Made by a program: the position numbers and the translations under genes. From assembly GCA_021234155.1 (NCBI GenBank), contig JAJEKV010000063.1, positions 1 through 64,000 of the forward strand: 64,000 nt of DNA. The letters are read 5' to 3'. The DNA is from Isoetes taiwanensis (Eukaryota; Streptophyta; Lycopodiopsida; Isoetales; Isoetaceae). Within the stretch, counting starts at the first letter, position 1, and the number at the start of each line of letters is the position of its first letter. This document shows, piece by piece, positions 21,901-33,152 of the stretch. The notes below the pieces were generated by a model that was given only the letters and a program-made list of their open reading frames with translations, did no database searches and was not told where the DNA came from.

Positions 21901-23249
21901 ATTCATCCCAAATGCTTTAAATTTTACTCCATTTTGACAAGGCCGCCATAATATGGCCATCTCAAAGAATATTTATACTCTCTTTGTTTATTCAAAGAAG
22001 TTTTGTCTTTTTCAAAAGCTTCTGCGGTTCTTAAACACTATGCGGACTTTATTTTTTCTTATATACCCCACTAGATCGTGACTTAGATGGTCCCTTTTAC
22101 CATCTCCAAACACACATTAACACGTAGAAACAGGATTGTTGTTCAAACTTTGACGTATGATGATTGATACAAGATTATAATTTTATCACACTTTAAAACC
22201 CCTTCATTAACATTTTGTTAAACAAACTTTAAATGTGGATTTAAGAAGATAAAACATAATTAAAATATCTTAATTGACGTTTTAAAACTTTAGGTGTTGT
22301 AAAGAAAGCAGTATGTACTACTTTCTTTATATAGAACAGAGACCATATTCTGGTCATTGTGACATCAATGAATTTGATTCTTGTGACATCATTTTTGAAT
22401 GGTGAACTAGAATATTCCGAGCACAAAGCATGATGTGGCAAGGCCAAGGTCACTATGCACATTCATGAAAATGTAGGACATTATTTTGTCCATCTACTTT
22501 TGTATTGAAGATGGTGTAAAACTAGGACGACATACGAGCAGAGAGTACAATCATATGGCAACACTAGTAGTTAACATAACAAAATGTAATGGATGTGTTT
22601 TTCCTGGAAATGACACCTAAACAACCCTGAAAAGATTTGTGGGGTGGAAATTGCAGATGCATAAGCACCAAAGCTATGATGTGATAGCAAATACCTTTTG
22701 GATTGTTTTTTTCGTTATGCATAGTGCCCATTTCGTTGTTGAGTCTTAGTTCTTGATAACGTAAAAAGGATATCGATTCCCATTATAAATTATGCAGAAA
22801 TAATTATTAAGTTTTTTTTTTTCTCCTCCTTTTTGCTTTTTTAAAGTAAAGCAAACTGTCAATGACTTGCGCAAACTTTCATTTTCTTCAAACGTCCCAT
22901 ACATTTTGTATTTAAGTTCGCGACAAAACGATCAAGCTAAGAGTGTACTAGGAGGCCAACAAATTTCGATCAAGAATCTTTCAATTGATTGCTCTCGGCT
23001 AAAATGAATGCACAACATATGGAGGGCCCAGTGAACAATAAGAAGCTTTTGTTATTGCTTGTTATGAAGTCTTGGCAGACTCAGACTCAGACGTACAAAC
23101 AAAATAGGTGACATGATGTCGTTTACCCAGATTCTAATGAACCAACCCCATATGAAATGATTGTGGCATATAAGTTTGGCTAGGCATTGGAACGTAGCTA
23201 GAACTGTGGGCCAACAGCCATCGATTGCATCACATAAATTGGTGACCAG
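18935..23249. other. AT-rich intergenic region without a recognisable gene
   Basis: Both strands show only short frames with frequent stops and no family motif. The parts 19150-20550 contain scattered ATG-rich text that may be very old retroelement sequence, but I could not place it. One local tandem duplication (20271-20530) is listed separately. Confidence 0.5.
20271..20530 (+). repeat. Tandem duplication, about 128-bp period
   Basis: CTGAGCATATGTTAATA begins at 20271 and 20398. Both copies continue with GATTACCATGATA, GTATCCCTTCATAAT, TTTTATATGACCCTTAATAAAG and GTGCCCAAAACTTACC. The second copy has an insertion of about 20 bp after the first block. Confidence 0.8.
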
Positions 23250-23520
23250 TTGAACTACAATTATAATGACAAAACAATGACCAGTTGAGCTACAAGTTGA
23301 GCTACAATTATAATGACAAAACGCTTACATGTGGCGACCCGATTACAGTACGAAAGCATGGCATTTTCTAAAAGATGGAATGGCTTGGAGAGAGATTCAC
23401 AAATATATCATTCGCTACAATTATAATGACATAACACTTATGTGTGGTGACCTAAATGCAATATGAAAACATGGCATTGTTTCAAGAGACCAAATGGTTT
23501 CGTGAGATATTCAAAACAAG
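23250..23520 (+). repeat. Imperfect tandem duplication, about 116-bp period
   Basis: CTACAATTATAATGACA occurs at about 23253, 23300 and 23417. The last two start longer units sharing GTGTGGYGACC, then GAAARCATGGCATT, then a GAGATATTC-like end. The first is a partial copy. Confidence 0.75.
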
Positions 23521-24133
23521 GTATTATTTAGATTAGTTGTCTCTAGCATTAGCAATTAAGAGATCTTGTGTTCAAGTCTCTGGGGTCCGTCATATGTCGT
23601 GGCATGACGTAAAAATACTATCTACTATCTAGTAAACTAGTAAACGTTAAAAATATTTTCACGCCTCAGTATTTGAAAGATCAAAATTAAACTAGCAAAT
23701 GAAGACCAATTGGAGAAAATCAGTGTATATATATTTCTTTTTTTCTTTTTAGGAAAAATGGATATATTTTCTTTAGTAAATGTAATGGATGTTTGTATGT
23801 TATCGAATTACAAGGCAAAGCCATGGTAAAATATATGGCTTCAACTCCATATATTAAATATAAACAAATATAAACCAGCGCTTCAAAAATTTTAGGTCGA
23901 GCCAGCCATAGCCGGGGGCTTCAACCTTAATTCTTAAGCTTCTCCTTCTTCAATGCTCTCTTTTATAAAAAAAAAAAAAAAGTAAACAGAAAGGATACAC
24001 AAAACTTCTTCCTTTTGCATCTCATCTTCTTCCTCTATATTCATTCAAAGCTAAAAAAAATAATCCAGCATCAACTATAATGCTCTGATTTGCCGTGCTT
24101 TGATTTTGATTTTGCATTTTTCTGCGTAAATCA

Positions 24134-25695
24134 TCATGCCGCTGCAGCAGTAGTACCAGAAGTTGCAGAAATGACACGGTCCCGATGCTCGCAATGCCTT
24201 GTCTGGCCTGTGGATCCCTTTTCTAGTGCTGCAGCAGAGCATTTTTCTCGCCTCTCAGCCCTCTCATCATTCAAAATTTGTTGATGCCTGCATTCCACAC
24301 TACAAAACGCCTTGTCTCCCCTGCAAAATCATCCCCCGATCAATAAAATTCTAAACCATGCCTAGAAAAAACAATCCAGCCCAGAATCTTAAGTTAACCA
24401 GACAAAACTACTATTTCCGATCTCAATCACAGAGCTGAAAATATAAACTTTGATTCCCAACCCACTTGCTATTTCAATCAGAAAACATTTAATCTGCGCT
24501 AAGAAGACGTTGATTCCACGGAACCCACTTGCTATTTCAATCAGAAAGATCTAAAAACTTTGATTCCACACCACAGAGACAGAACCCACTTGCTATTTCA
24601 ATCAGAAAGTATCTAAAATCTGGCTAAGAACGTGGCAGGGGAATCGAAATCTTCAAGCGAACCAAAAATGGGATGGATTCGGAGAGGAAAAAGTCTTATG
24701 ATCTGCAACAAGAGAATCTACTTTCTGCAGACTGATGCTGGGGTACATGATAAAAGGGATATCATATCACCGGCGGGATATGGCAAGTATGATGATTCTA
24801 AGTGTAAAAAGGACGAGCAATAGAGAGCCACATCCTTTTTTTTTTTTTTTTTTTACCTGTACATGTAGATGTCCCGCCCCTGCCTGAGCCGGTGCTTGCA
24901 GAGAAAGCAAATTTCGAGAAAATCTACTTTTGCCAGACCCGATTCGTCCTGCATCACGTAATTTGGTGCCGAGGCCTGCCGTATGAGAGCATGTCCAAAT
25001 CCTTGCTTGGGATCAGACCTCTGCGCCACTCTAGAATTAGATTGCTTGCCCAAATCCCTGTTCAGGTTTGAAGCAGCAGCCCCTTCGGTTTTGAAGCACA
25101 GCCTGTTCTTGCTCGAATCCGGCGCGGGATTTTTCTGGTTCTGCATAGACACTGTAAGCTTGGAATTAGGAGCCCGATTTTGGGTTTCTGCCATTCCGGG
25201 ATCGTTGATTTTTGAAGCAGAACAGAGCTCTCCGTCCCGGCATCCTCCCATCAGACAGGCGTGAAACGCATCTGCGGCAGAGTGCAGCGCAGCAACAATT
25301 CCTAATCCGACGTCTTCTGAAACTATTTTCTTCTGCACTCCAGAAGCATCTACATCCTTCTTCATCAATCCGGCACCTTGGACGGATTTCTTGTCGAGAT
25401 CAGGGCCCGGGCTGTGGAACAGGCTTTCCAATCCAGAGGCCGGCCGCGGTGATCGGGGAGAAGGCAATGCAGCACAGCCTTTTCTATGAGCCAGAAACGA
25501 AGGCACAATCTCTGCTGCTTCGGGGAAAATTCTTGGATTGAACCCGATCACTTTGCGGGGCACAAGAACAGAGCATGCCGATTTTTGATCCACAGACTCA
25601 CATTTTGGAGAAATTTCGCCATCAGATGATCCGGCACTCAAGGAAGAGCTTATGCTCACAGTTCTGCGCATCTCCCTTGGCCTCTTGCCGGTCAT
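24134..25695 (-). CDS. FLZ (FCS-like zinc finger) domain protein, two exons
   Basis: FLZ proteins are plant-specific adaptors, several of which bind SnRK1 kinase subunits; this role is family knowledge. Exon 1 is 25695-24857 and exon 2 is 24320-24134. They join in frame across a GT-AG intron (24856-24321) to give 341 residues. The zinc finger straddles the junction: C263-X2-C266 (FLEICFLCKHRL) and GRDIYMYR in exon 1, then GDKAFCSVECRHQQI in exon 2 with C286-X3-C290. The finger is followed by DERAERREK, usual for the family. The N-terminal 255 residues are serine- and proline-rich and include VIGFNPRIFP and ESLFHSPGP, short blocks seen in longer FLZ proteins. The ATG is the first after an in-frame TGA upstream. 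The ORF is uninterrupted, so this is probably a working gene. A weak TATA-like run lies near 25980, about 285 bp upstream. Confidence 0.9.
24459..24608 (+). repeat. Three copies of a 26-bp motif in the FLZ intron
   Basis: AACCCACTTGCTATTTCAAT followed by CAGAAA occurs at 24459-24484, 24522-24547 and 24583-24608 without change. Each copy is preceded by TTGATTCC at a varying distance. The spacing is 61-63 bp. Confidence 0.88.
24836..24857 (-). other. Splice donor of the FLZ intron abutting an A19 run
   Basis: Reading the minus strand, exon 1 ends TACAG and the intron starts GT followed immediately by 19 A. The donor therefore has the form CAG/GTAAAA. The A at positions +3 and +4 fits the consensus, but position +5 is A instead of the favoured G. 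Confidence 0.8.
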
Positions 25696-26060
25696 GCCGG
25701 GGGGTATGGAAAGATCAATTTTGGATCAATCCGGGTCCAAGATGCAAAAGAATCTTGTAAAATCAAGGATTTTCCGCGAAAAAAGAAAGAATCAAGCATA
25801 AAGAAAGAAAAAGAACCTAGTGTTAGGAGTGCCAGGGCTCCATCGCCATAGCCAAAGCTTGCTCCGGCGGCATAAAAGAGCGGCCAAAGGAGGAAACAAA
25901 CAAGCTAGACGGCCACCACAGTTTTGAACCAAAAAAACAAACGAAACAGGGCATAATAAGAATGATAAAAAATTAAAAATATAATAAACAAATGGTAAAA
26001 TATTTTCCCAATGGTTAACCAATAAATGGGCAAATCAATTCTCTCTCCAATAATGGACGT
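25696..26060 (-). promoter_or_regulatory. Upstream region of the FLZ gene
   Basis: This is the presumed 5' UTR and proximal promoter. It has an in-frame TGA shortly before the ATG and an AT-rich patch at 25965-25990 (minus: TTTATTATATTTTTAATT) that could serve as a TATA element. No clear upstream exon was found. The assignment is positional only. Confidence 0.35.
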
Positions 26061-26079
26061 ATGTAGACCATGCTGACAT

Positions 26080-26520
26080 GCCCCCATGGCCCCCCCCCTC
26101 CCACATTGTTTATTTATTTACTGGGCGTAGTTGATTCTGTCTTCTGTATTTGTAGACCCAGACCCCCTACCCTACACCCAGTGCCCTCTGTTGTCTCCCC
26201 TTCCCAGCCCCCACTTCCTCCCTCCTTGCATTCACCCTCTCATCTGTTGTCTTAATCCCTTGTCTTCTCCCCCCTACTGTTACTGTTACTGCTCCTCCTG
26301 CTGCTCCTGCTCCTGCTACTGCTCGCTCGCTCGTTCGTCGCCTCATCCTACGCTTCCTTCTTCCTCCCCTGCCACCCCCTTCACCCTGCTTTAACGCTCG
26401 CCTCAATTTTTCTTTCTTCTACCATCGCCCCCCTATGCCAATCACTTAATGCCCCCCCGCCCCCCGTTACACCTTCTATGCCAATCACTTAATGCCCCCC
26501 GGCCCCCCGTTACACCTCTC
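26080..26520 (+). repeat. Pyrimidine-rich low-complexity tract with a 43-bp duplication
   Basis: Long C and CT runs, CTG/CTC triplet stretches (26280-26330), and a direct duplication with TATGCCAATCACTTAATGCC starting at 26434 and 26477. Frames on either strand are simple-sequence artefacts (poly S/P or poly R/G). Confidence 0.8.
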
Positions 26521-26619
26521 TCACCCTCCCTGTTCATTCCTATACCCAACTCAACTCAGCGGTGCATTATGCATCATCACCCTAATCTGCCCACCTAATC
26601 CTCTGCACCACCGATCTCG

Positions 26620-27110
26620 TATCTCCATAATATATCAATGACATTGCACCATCTCAGTAGTCATCATCTACCTACAATCTCGAATGCTTCATTACACCAT
26701 CCTTGATACCACCCCCTCCTATTTCATCACTATGTTCAACTCAGTGTTGCATTATGTTAACATCAAATTGAAAACGAGGCTTAATCTTATGACTTTTGCA
26801 TTGCACGGCCACATTTTCGCTTTTCTCAATGGTGATATTGCACAGTCCGTAATAATGTTGTCATCGTCTCCCTACAGTTTCCAATGCTATATCACACAAT
26901 CCTTAATAACATTGTCATCTCTCTATCTCAATAATATATCAATAGCATTGCCCAATTTTCAATAACATTGCCATCGTCTCTTAACGCATCATTACACAAT
27001 CCTTAATGATACATATCTCAATAATACATCAATGACATTTCACAGTTCTTAATAACGTCGTCATCGTCTCTCTAATGCCTCATTACAATATCCTTAATAA
27101 CATCATCATT
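26620..27110 (+). repeat. Diverged minisatellite-like array
   Basis: Blocks such as CACAATCCTTAATAACATTG, TCATCGTCTC and CTCAATAATATATCAATGACA recur many times with heavy variation. Examples are near 26635, 26850, 26890, 26935, 26965, 27000, 27045 and 27085. The average unit is roughly 50-70 bp, too diverged to give an exact period by eye. Confidence 0.6.
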
Positions 27111-28590
27111 TGCCTACCATGTTTAGCAATCCAGTTACATTTCCAACACAATCACATACATCATCACTCCTACCTTCTAACACCTTTTGTGCTTCTCTCT
27201 GTTCTACGCATATTTGGCATTTCGACACGCATCGTCACGTGAGCCTACCACATTGGAGGATCCTTGACTTCTGATTGTAACATGATGTGATTCGATACCA
27301 AAATCCTTGTCAATTAGTGAGACTAAGCTAAGCCCATGACGTACAATACGCAACAGAAAACGAAATAAAGAGAGCCTGTCCAACTAGTGTTAGACCATGT
27401 TAGTAATGTCACTTAAGTTGTCTAGCTCATGAGGATGGTACAGTATGCATGAATCATATAATCTTTATATACGACAAGTGGAAGTAGGCAATGCCATTGT
27501 TGAACTTTGGTAGGTAATATTTGTGACATAAAGACTTGAAATGATTGCTATATTTTATAGAATACCTCATTTTACCTTTTCAAAGGTCAAATTATGCATC
27601 TTAATAGCCACACTATGTATAATTATGCAGGAGCTAGTAGTACTGGAATTGCTACACATTTGTAGAGGTGGTACATTCATGTGGGGTATAAGTTGTTCCT
27701 GTAATATTTTGTCTTATCCACATTTTTGTCTTTTCTTCAAATAGTTAACTCCAAGAAATGTTAGATTGTTGATTGTCATACTAGGTATGGAGTTTTAGTC
27801 TCATGGCAAGTTGATCTCATGGCAAGTTGACATATTGTGCAGAAGGGCCCAACTCGGATTTCTAGACGTGCTTGTGATAGGCCTAAATTTTTAAAAAAGT
27901 AGAAATTAAAGCCTCGAACAATATCAAAATATTACTATTCATTTATAATTTTTTTTTTAATACTGCTACTTAGAGACAAAAACATTTGGCTATCCTTCCT
28001 TAAAGGACAAAAAAAGAAGCATTTCTTATAAATTATCTTAAAATTTTGTATATAAGACAATATAGATTACGTATTGAACTCAAAAATTCTTACATCAAGT
28101 TGTCGAGGCCATATAGACTAAACAATGCTCTGGCTGTTGCTAGCACAATGCTGGTTACAAGGGTTTATCCGATGGTTAGTGTGGTGAATGTGGAGGAAGT
28201 GATTTTGTGGTAATAATTTTGTGAAGAAATTCATGTTTCCTTTTTTTGACCAATATGTAGCAACATAACTTGGGCTTCCTGGGAGAAATTGATTTGACTG
28301 TAGAAGGGCACTGAAATCATTTCGGTAAATTATAGTTGGACTTAAGATTAAAATAAAACAAAGGGTGGTCTAAGGTCTAATTTAAAAAGAAAGTTATATC
28401 TGTTTGTTAGTTCTATTGATCAAGGCATTCCTTGTAGGACATGTATCGGGGCATTCTTTCGTGTCACATTGAGTTCCAAAACTTCAAAGCTATAGGCATC
28501 TATTATATATTATATTTCAGCACCATAGGTGTCTCAAATTATAATTGGTCATATGAATATTCACAACAAAAGGCACCTATATATGGTCTT
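27111..28590. other. Intergenic, nothing recognised
   Basis: AT-rich on both strands, with short frames only and no domain text, RNA gene or clear repeat. Confidence 0.5.
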
Positions 28591-28609
28591 TGTCGTACGG
28601 TCGGCAGTG

Positions 28610-28735
28610 GGGTAGTTCAGGTGCACCTCATCACTTGCATGCGCTCTTTGTCATAGGATGGACAGATACGACGACCAGGGCAGTCCAGGTGCACCTCGTC
28701 ATCTACAGATGCTCTTTGTTGCAGAAGAGGTGCAA
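28610..28735 (+). repeat. Imperfect tandem duplication, about 68 bp
   Basis: AGTTCAGGTGCACCTCATCA (about 28612) and AGTCCAGGTGCACCTCGTCA (about 28679) start two similar units. Both continue to a GATGCTCTTTGT-like end. Confidence 0.65.
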
Positions 28736-28989
28736 GAGGGCCTTTACGTCCATCAAGCTTTCCATGAAACAAATGATTTGATGCTCACTGCAAAAAGCTT
28801 AAATACCACTCTCAAGTTCCCACTCTCAAGTTGCAGGCAGTCATACAATACAAAACTTTTTCCAAGGAAAAGAAGGCACAGTACATTGAAGAGCATCAGC
28901 GGCAAATATTCTACCTCCTTGAGCATCATCCGAGAACATTTAAGTGGAGAATACCATAGAAGCCAATGCAACGTATTAGCAATATCTCT

Positions 28990-29270
28990 TCAGAATAGTG
29001 GATATAGTACTTGATTCAACTTTATGATCCTAACAGGGCCCGTTAATAATTTACAACCACAGGCAAATCAGCATTGGCTATAACTGAGGCGGATGTCATT
29101 AAAGGCTTGTAAAGTCTTGCAAATGGTAAGGTCACAGATTTGAATGGCATGTAGGCTAAATTGCTAAAGTGGGTTGGACCTCAGATTTTTCCTATTTTGG
29201 CTAGTTTGTTCAATAGGGCCCTCCAGGAGGGCTTTCTCTCACATGGACCATCAACATAGTGATCTCAATC
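28990..29270 (+). pseudogene. Non-L1 LINE reverse transcriptase fragment
   Basis: Around 29085-29255 the text EADVIKGL, LANGKVTDLNGM, AKLLKWVGPQIF and LASLFNRALQEGFL matches the segment before the first RT motif in non-L1 LINEs. The equivalent region of the 7588-11080 element (FNKALRRLPTNG) is similar. Two in-frame stops interrupt it. The rest of the RT is not present here. Confidence 0.6.
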
Positions 29271-29543
29271 TACTAGTAAATGTGCCCAGCATGGCTAGGC
29301 ATGGTTGCAAGGCAATAAATGCTTTCACCAAAATGAGAAAAGCATCTAATAATAATCTAGCTTTTGTAACTAAGCCCATTATTGTTGGGCTACCTTTGGA
29401 CCCTGTCAATGAGCAACTTAGTGAGGACCTGTAAAGGATTTTCAACCACAGAGGGGTATGATAATGTTCACTCAAAATACTATTCACATAAAATTTGTGT
29501 TATGGGATTGCATCTATTGCAGAATTTTAAATGTCTCGGAGAT

Positions 29544-29560
29544 ACTACCTTCATGAAATG
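29544..29560. repeat. Left 17-bp direct repeat bounding a composite insertion
   Basis: ACTACCTTCATGAAATG here is identical to 39382-39398, where it directly follows a 23-base A run. This is the layout of a LINE target-site duplication. Confidence 0.8.
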
Positions 29561-29813
29561 AACAATATCGTGGATCGTTAGTCAAGGATTGGGAGGAAGA
29601 TCTACAAGGCTGAGGGGGGAGCTCGTGACGATGGCGCTTAGGGCTGCCGGCGTTTTTCCTTGTAACTTGAGCATCTGAACTCCGTTTTCGATGATCTTTA
29701 GTTCGTTGGAAAGCTTGTTCTGAGAGCTCTCCATCAACATCAATTTAGTTAGGGTTGCTATCAGGTTAGGAGCCGGATTTGGGTCTGTTTGATTTCGGCA
29801 ACTTATAGTAGGG

Positions 29814-31364
29814 ATGGGGAAGACAGATGTGGTTCCAGCATCCAAGGCAGCGACAAAACGGCGTGAGTCTATCACCAATTTGGTGATACATGATCCCCCA
29901 ATTGCTGCGCAAAAAGAGGTAAATAATTCAGTTGAAAGTTCTTTGCCTTCGATGCTGGCTACTCCAGTGATTCTTGAAGAGAGGGATTTTCCTCCCTTGC
30001 AAGGCGCTGCGAGTAAGGGAGCGGAAGTTAATGAGAATTTGCATCCACCAGGTACAGATTCCAGTAGTTCCTCAGCATTAGGCAAATAATAGTGCTTGGA
30101 AATCATCTGATTCGGTTACAAAAGTTTCATATCAAAGATTTAGCGATCAAGGGTAGCAGCTGCTTTACAGGTATTGTCTGAAGGAAGTAAGGATGAGTTG
30201 TCGGCAATCTTGGACACATTAAAAGCCCGACAGATTCAACTTGAACAACAATTGCCTCCAAATGACATATTTTACCAGTCTGACTGTCAGAATGTGGTTC
30301 AAGCTTCTGGTATTCCTGTGGTTGAGGTGGACCATCAAGCTCATATTAAGTGTGCTGAGAACTTATCTTCCTGTGCAGTTCTTGGGTATTTTACTGGTGG
30401 CTATTTAGATTTTTCACGGTTCCGTGTTTGGTTATCTCGGCTTCTGAGACGCCTTCAACTTCCTCCTTTCCAGTCCATCAAGTTGTTGGCAAAAAACTTT
30501 GTTCTCATTATGTTTGAAAGTAGTGATGCAGTGGACTCTTTGGTATCAAGAGGGATTGATCCACTTGGTGGGGAATATATAATGTACCAGTATTACTCTC
30601 CTGGCTTTACACCAGATACAGTTCGTGCATTAAAGATGCCTTGCTAGTTCTCGTTACCTAATCTTCCTCCTGATCTAATGGCTCATCAATTTCTAGTTGC
30701 AATTGCAATGGGACTTGGGGTTCATATCTCACACTCCATCATGAATGGTCCAAGGATTTGTGTTTCTATGTCTGTGGACTCGCCTTTACCAGATTGTGTA
30801 GTTGTGAAGAGCGGGCCTTGGTATAAGAAGGTGGATCTTAAGCTTCTGAATGGTCCAGAATTAGCCCGTTTGTTTCCTGATAAGGAGGCTTTTGCTAGCT
30901 TTCATCGAGGTACTCGTGCATCTCAATCATCTGTTCAACATTCTTCTCAGGTTCAAGCTCCTATTGTTATTGCTTCATCTATTCATGATCAACCTTTGTC
31001 AGTTGCCTTGCATTCCTCGGCTATGGAAGATGCTCTACACACAGTTCCAATGGTGTCGTCCTTAGCGCCGTCAGCTGCAGCTATAGTTCCTACCACTCTC
31101 CCCGTTGTTGCTTCTGCTTCTCATGCTCCTGAGGTTGTTATGACTAATGGTCCTAATCTTCAGTGCGCTAAAGAGTCATGGCAACATGTCAATTGGAAGA
31201 AGGCAGCGAGGAAGAAGTCTGTTATGTCATCTCACGAGGCGATCCTGCCTCGTTCTATTCAGTGGCATGATAACTTGATGTCTGTTGATGATCATCTCGA
31301 TGTTGTAGAACATGTTGATTGTGATGAGGTCATTAAACGCCTCAAGGTGGCACAAGGAGTATGA
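29814..31364 (+). pseudogene. L1 ORF1 with DUF4283-like domain
   Basis: Three successive frames (29814-30089, 30174-30647, 30678-31364) make one ORF1 with two frame breaks. The middle part has the RRM-like DUF4283 layout: CAENLSSCAVLGYFTGGYLDF, LLAKNFVLIMFESSDAVDSL, YQYYSPGFTP. It is followed by FSLPNLPPDLMAHQFLVAIA and ICVSMSVDSPLPDCVVVKSG. The last 130 residues are A/S/H-rich and end with a short acidic-basic tail. The stop TGA (31362-31364) overlaps a downstream ATG as ATGA. The same protein is found antisense at 48.7-49.7 kb. Confidence 0.75.
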
Positions 31365-31488
31365 TTATGTACTGTGTATGGGTGGTCTTGCTTAGTGGAC
31401 CATCTCGTCCTCTAGGTTTTGAGTCCCATGTCGCAGGTCCCTTGTATGTATCTTGATATTCCTTGATAATAGATTGTCGTCCTTCAAA
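31361..31488 (+). pseudogene. Start of L1 ORF2 fused to the element 3' end
   Basis: From the ATG at 31361 the frame reads about 20 residues ending LSGPSRPLGFES, resembling the W-N-V-R-G-L-x-x-P-x-R opening of LINE endonucleases. It then passes directly into a 3' terminal segment ending GTCGTCCTTCAAAAAAAA at 31488. About 3.5 kb of ORF2 is missing. Nothing marks a splice site clearly. Confidence 0.55.
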
Positions 31489-33121
31489 AAAAACCCGGTC
31501 AAATCTAGATCCCTAGGTCAAACATCAGTCCTGGTCAATTCCAGCAACTGTATTATCAATCCGGATACGTCATTACGTATGAAACCGGTACTCATTATCC
31601 TTTAGCCTCTAGCCCTTAATTTTTGATATAATATTGTAGATACAAGTCCAAATGAACATTTTTTCCTTAAAAGACCATAGTCCTATACACCAAATAATTC
31701 AGGATTACAATCCAATGGATCTAAAGTACAAAAGTTATTGCTCCTAATTTTTTATGCAACAAAGTAGCTACAAGTCTTACTGAACATTTTTTTTCCAAAA
31801 AAAAGCCATAGCCAGCTAAACTTAACATTCCTGGATCATTGGTGCCATACACTAAAGTTTAAACCTTTTATAACCAATGCTACGTATGCTTGCATGCATG
31901 CAAAACCACACACCTTGCATGTCGAGCCCAAGAAGCACCTTTTGACTATTACATATGTTTTATTCACTTTGCCACTTGTATCTCTGTGGTAACTTTACAT
32001 GCATCCATTTTTCTTGCATATGAATCCATTTGCATGGTATCTTGACCTTAATTTCCTGCATGCTAGTTTAACAGCAGCCCCTTTTATTTGTTTCTGTATA
32101 CCCTACTCATGTAGTCCTAGCATATTTGTTTTGCAGCCACACATCTCCATATAGTCATCAGCATGGTTAACATATCTACCATTACTATATTTTTAGACTT
32201 TGCATGCATGCCTGCTTATTCGAGCATAAATGCATATACCTCTGGAATATTTTCCACCCAATCTAGACTTTTACTTCTGCACGTATATGCCTTTACCTTC
32301 ATTATATTATCTGCTTAGATCACTGCTAGAAATATCTGCTTAATTACTTCTTTCTCAGGAAATAAATGATATCTATAATTTATTAAAGTTTACACAGATC
32401 ATTAGGTTATGATTCTACCTTTTTCAAGAGGTAAACCTGTTTTAACATCACCCTGCCATATTAAATTTGGAGCCAACTGGCTTATCATGCTTCATTTTTA
32501 TGCTTTATATAGCAACAAAAAATCTAAAATAAACCATTTTATAGGTCTTAGAACTTAATTATTGGTTTTCCATAATTATAAACTTGTACCTCACAAAGGG
32601 AACACTGATTACAGCAACATATTTTAGTCTAGATTCCAGGTCTGCATTACTTATGGATTAAATACAAAAAACGAAATTTCCAATGTTTAAATCCAACTTC
32701 TGCTTAATGCTTCTATTTTAAGCCCATACTTTGTTTTTTTTTGTACTTCCCAAATCTCATACAGACAATACAACCTGTATTTAGCTGAAAACTTGATTGA
32801 TAGCAAACCCTGTTATGCTTGTACTATTTGTAGTAGCTATTTTCCAAAAGATACTGTGTCCAATTCCATTTCCAGAACCTAGCAAATTCTTCAAAACTCA
32901 AGCAAAGAAAAGACAAGGGCAGGAGAGGTCCGGTACCTGCAGCCAAACATCATGACATTAGCAAAATATTGGTAAAGCATGAAGGGCCAAAAGGTACAAT
33001 GGAGCCTCTCGGTTTATAGCCGATCAACCCTTGTATCCTCTTGCCCAGTTAGTAGAATTAACTAGATCCTTATTATAAACTGAGAAAATTTCAAAACCTT
33101 GATAAACTGGTTGAAATACCA

Positions 33122-33122
<1 letters not shown>
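31489..33122. other. AT-rich spacer inside the composite, no gene
   Basis: No frame of note and no domain text. It contains many TGCATGCA-like words (for example 31893-31905 and 32208-32216) and short A/T runs. It differs in composition from the LINE sequence on both sides. Confidence 0.5.

Positions 33123-33152
<30 letters not shown>

Noticed and set aside
23535-23600. SINE-like B box (TTGTGTTCAAGTCTCTGGGG)
   Set aside because: No A box about 40 bp upstream and no A or T tail with flanking duplications was found.
26131-26406. Open frames on both strands in the CT-rich tract
   Set aside because: They are simple-sequence translations (poly S/P and poly R/G) and overlap each other completely.
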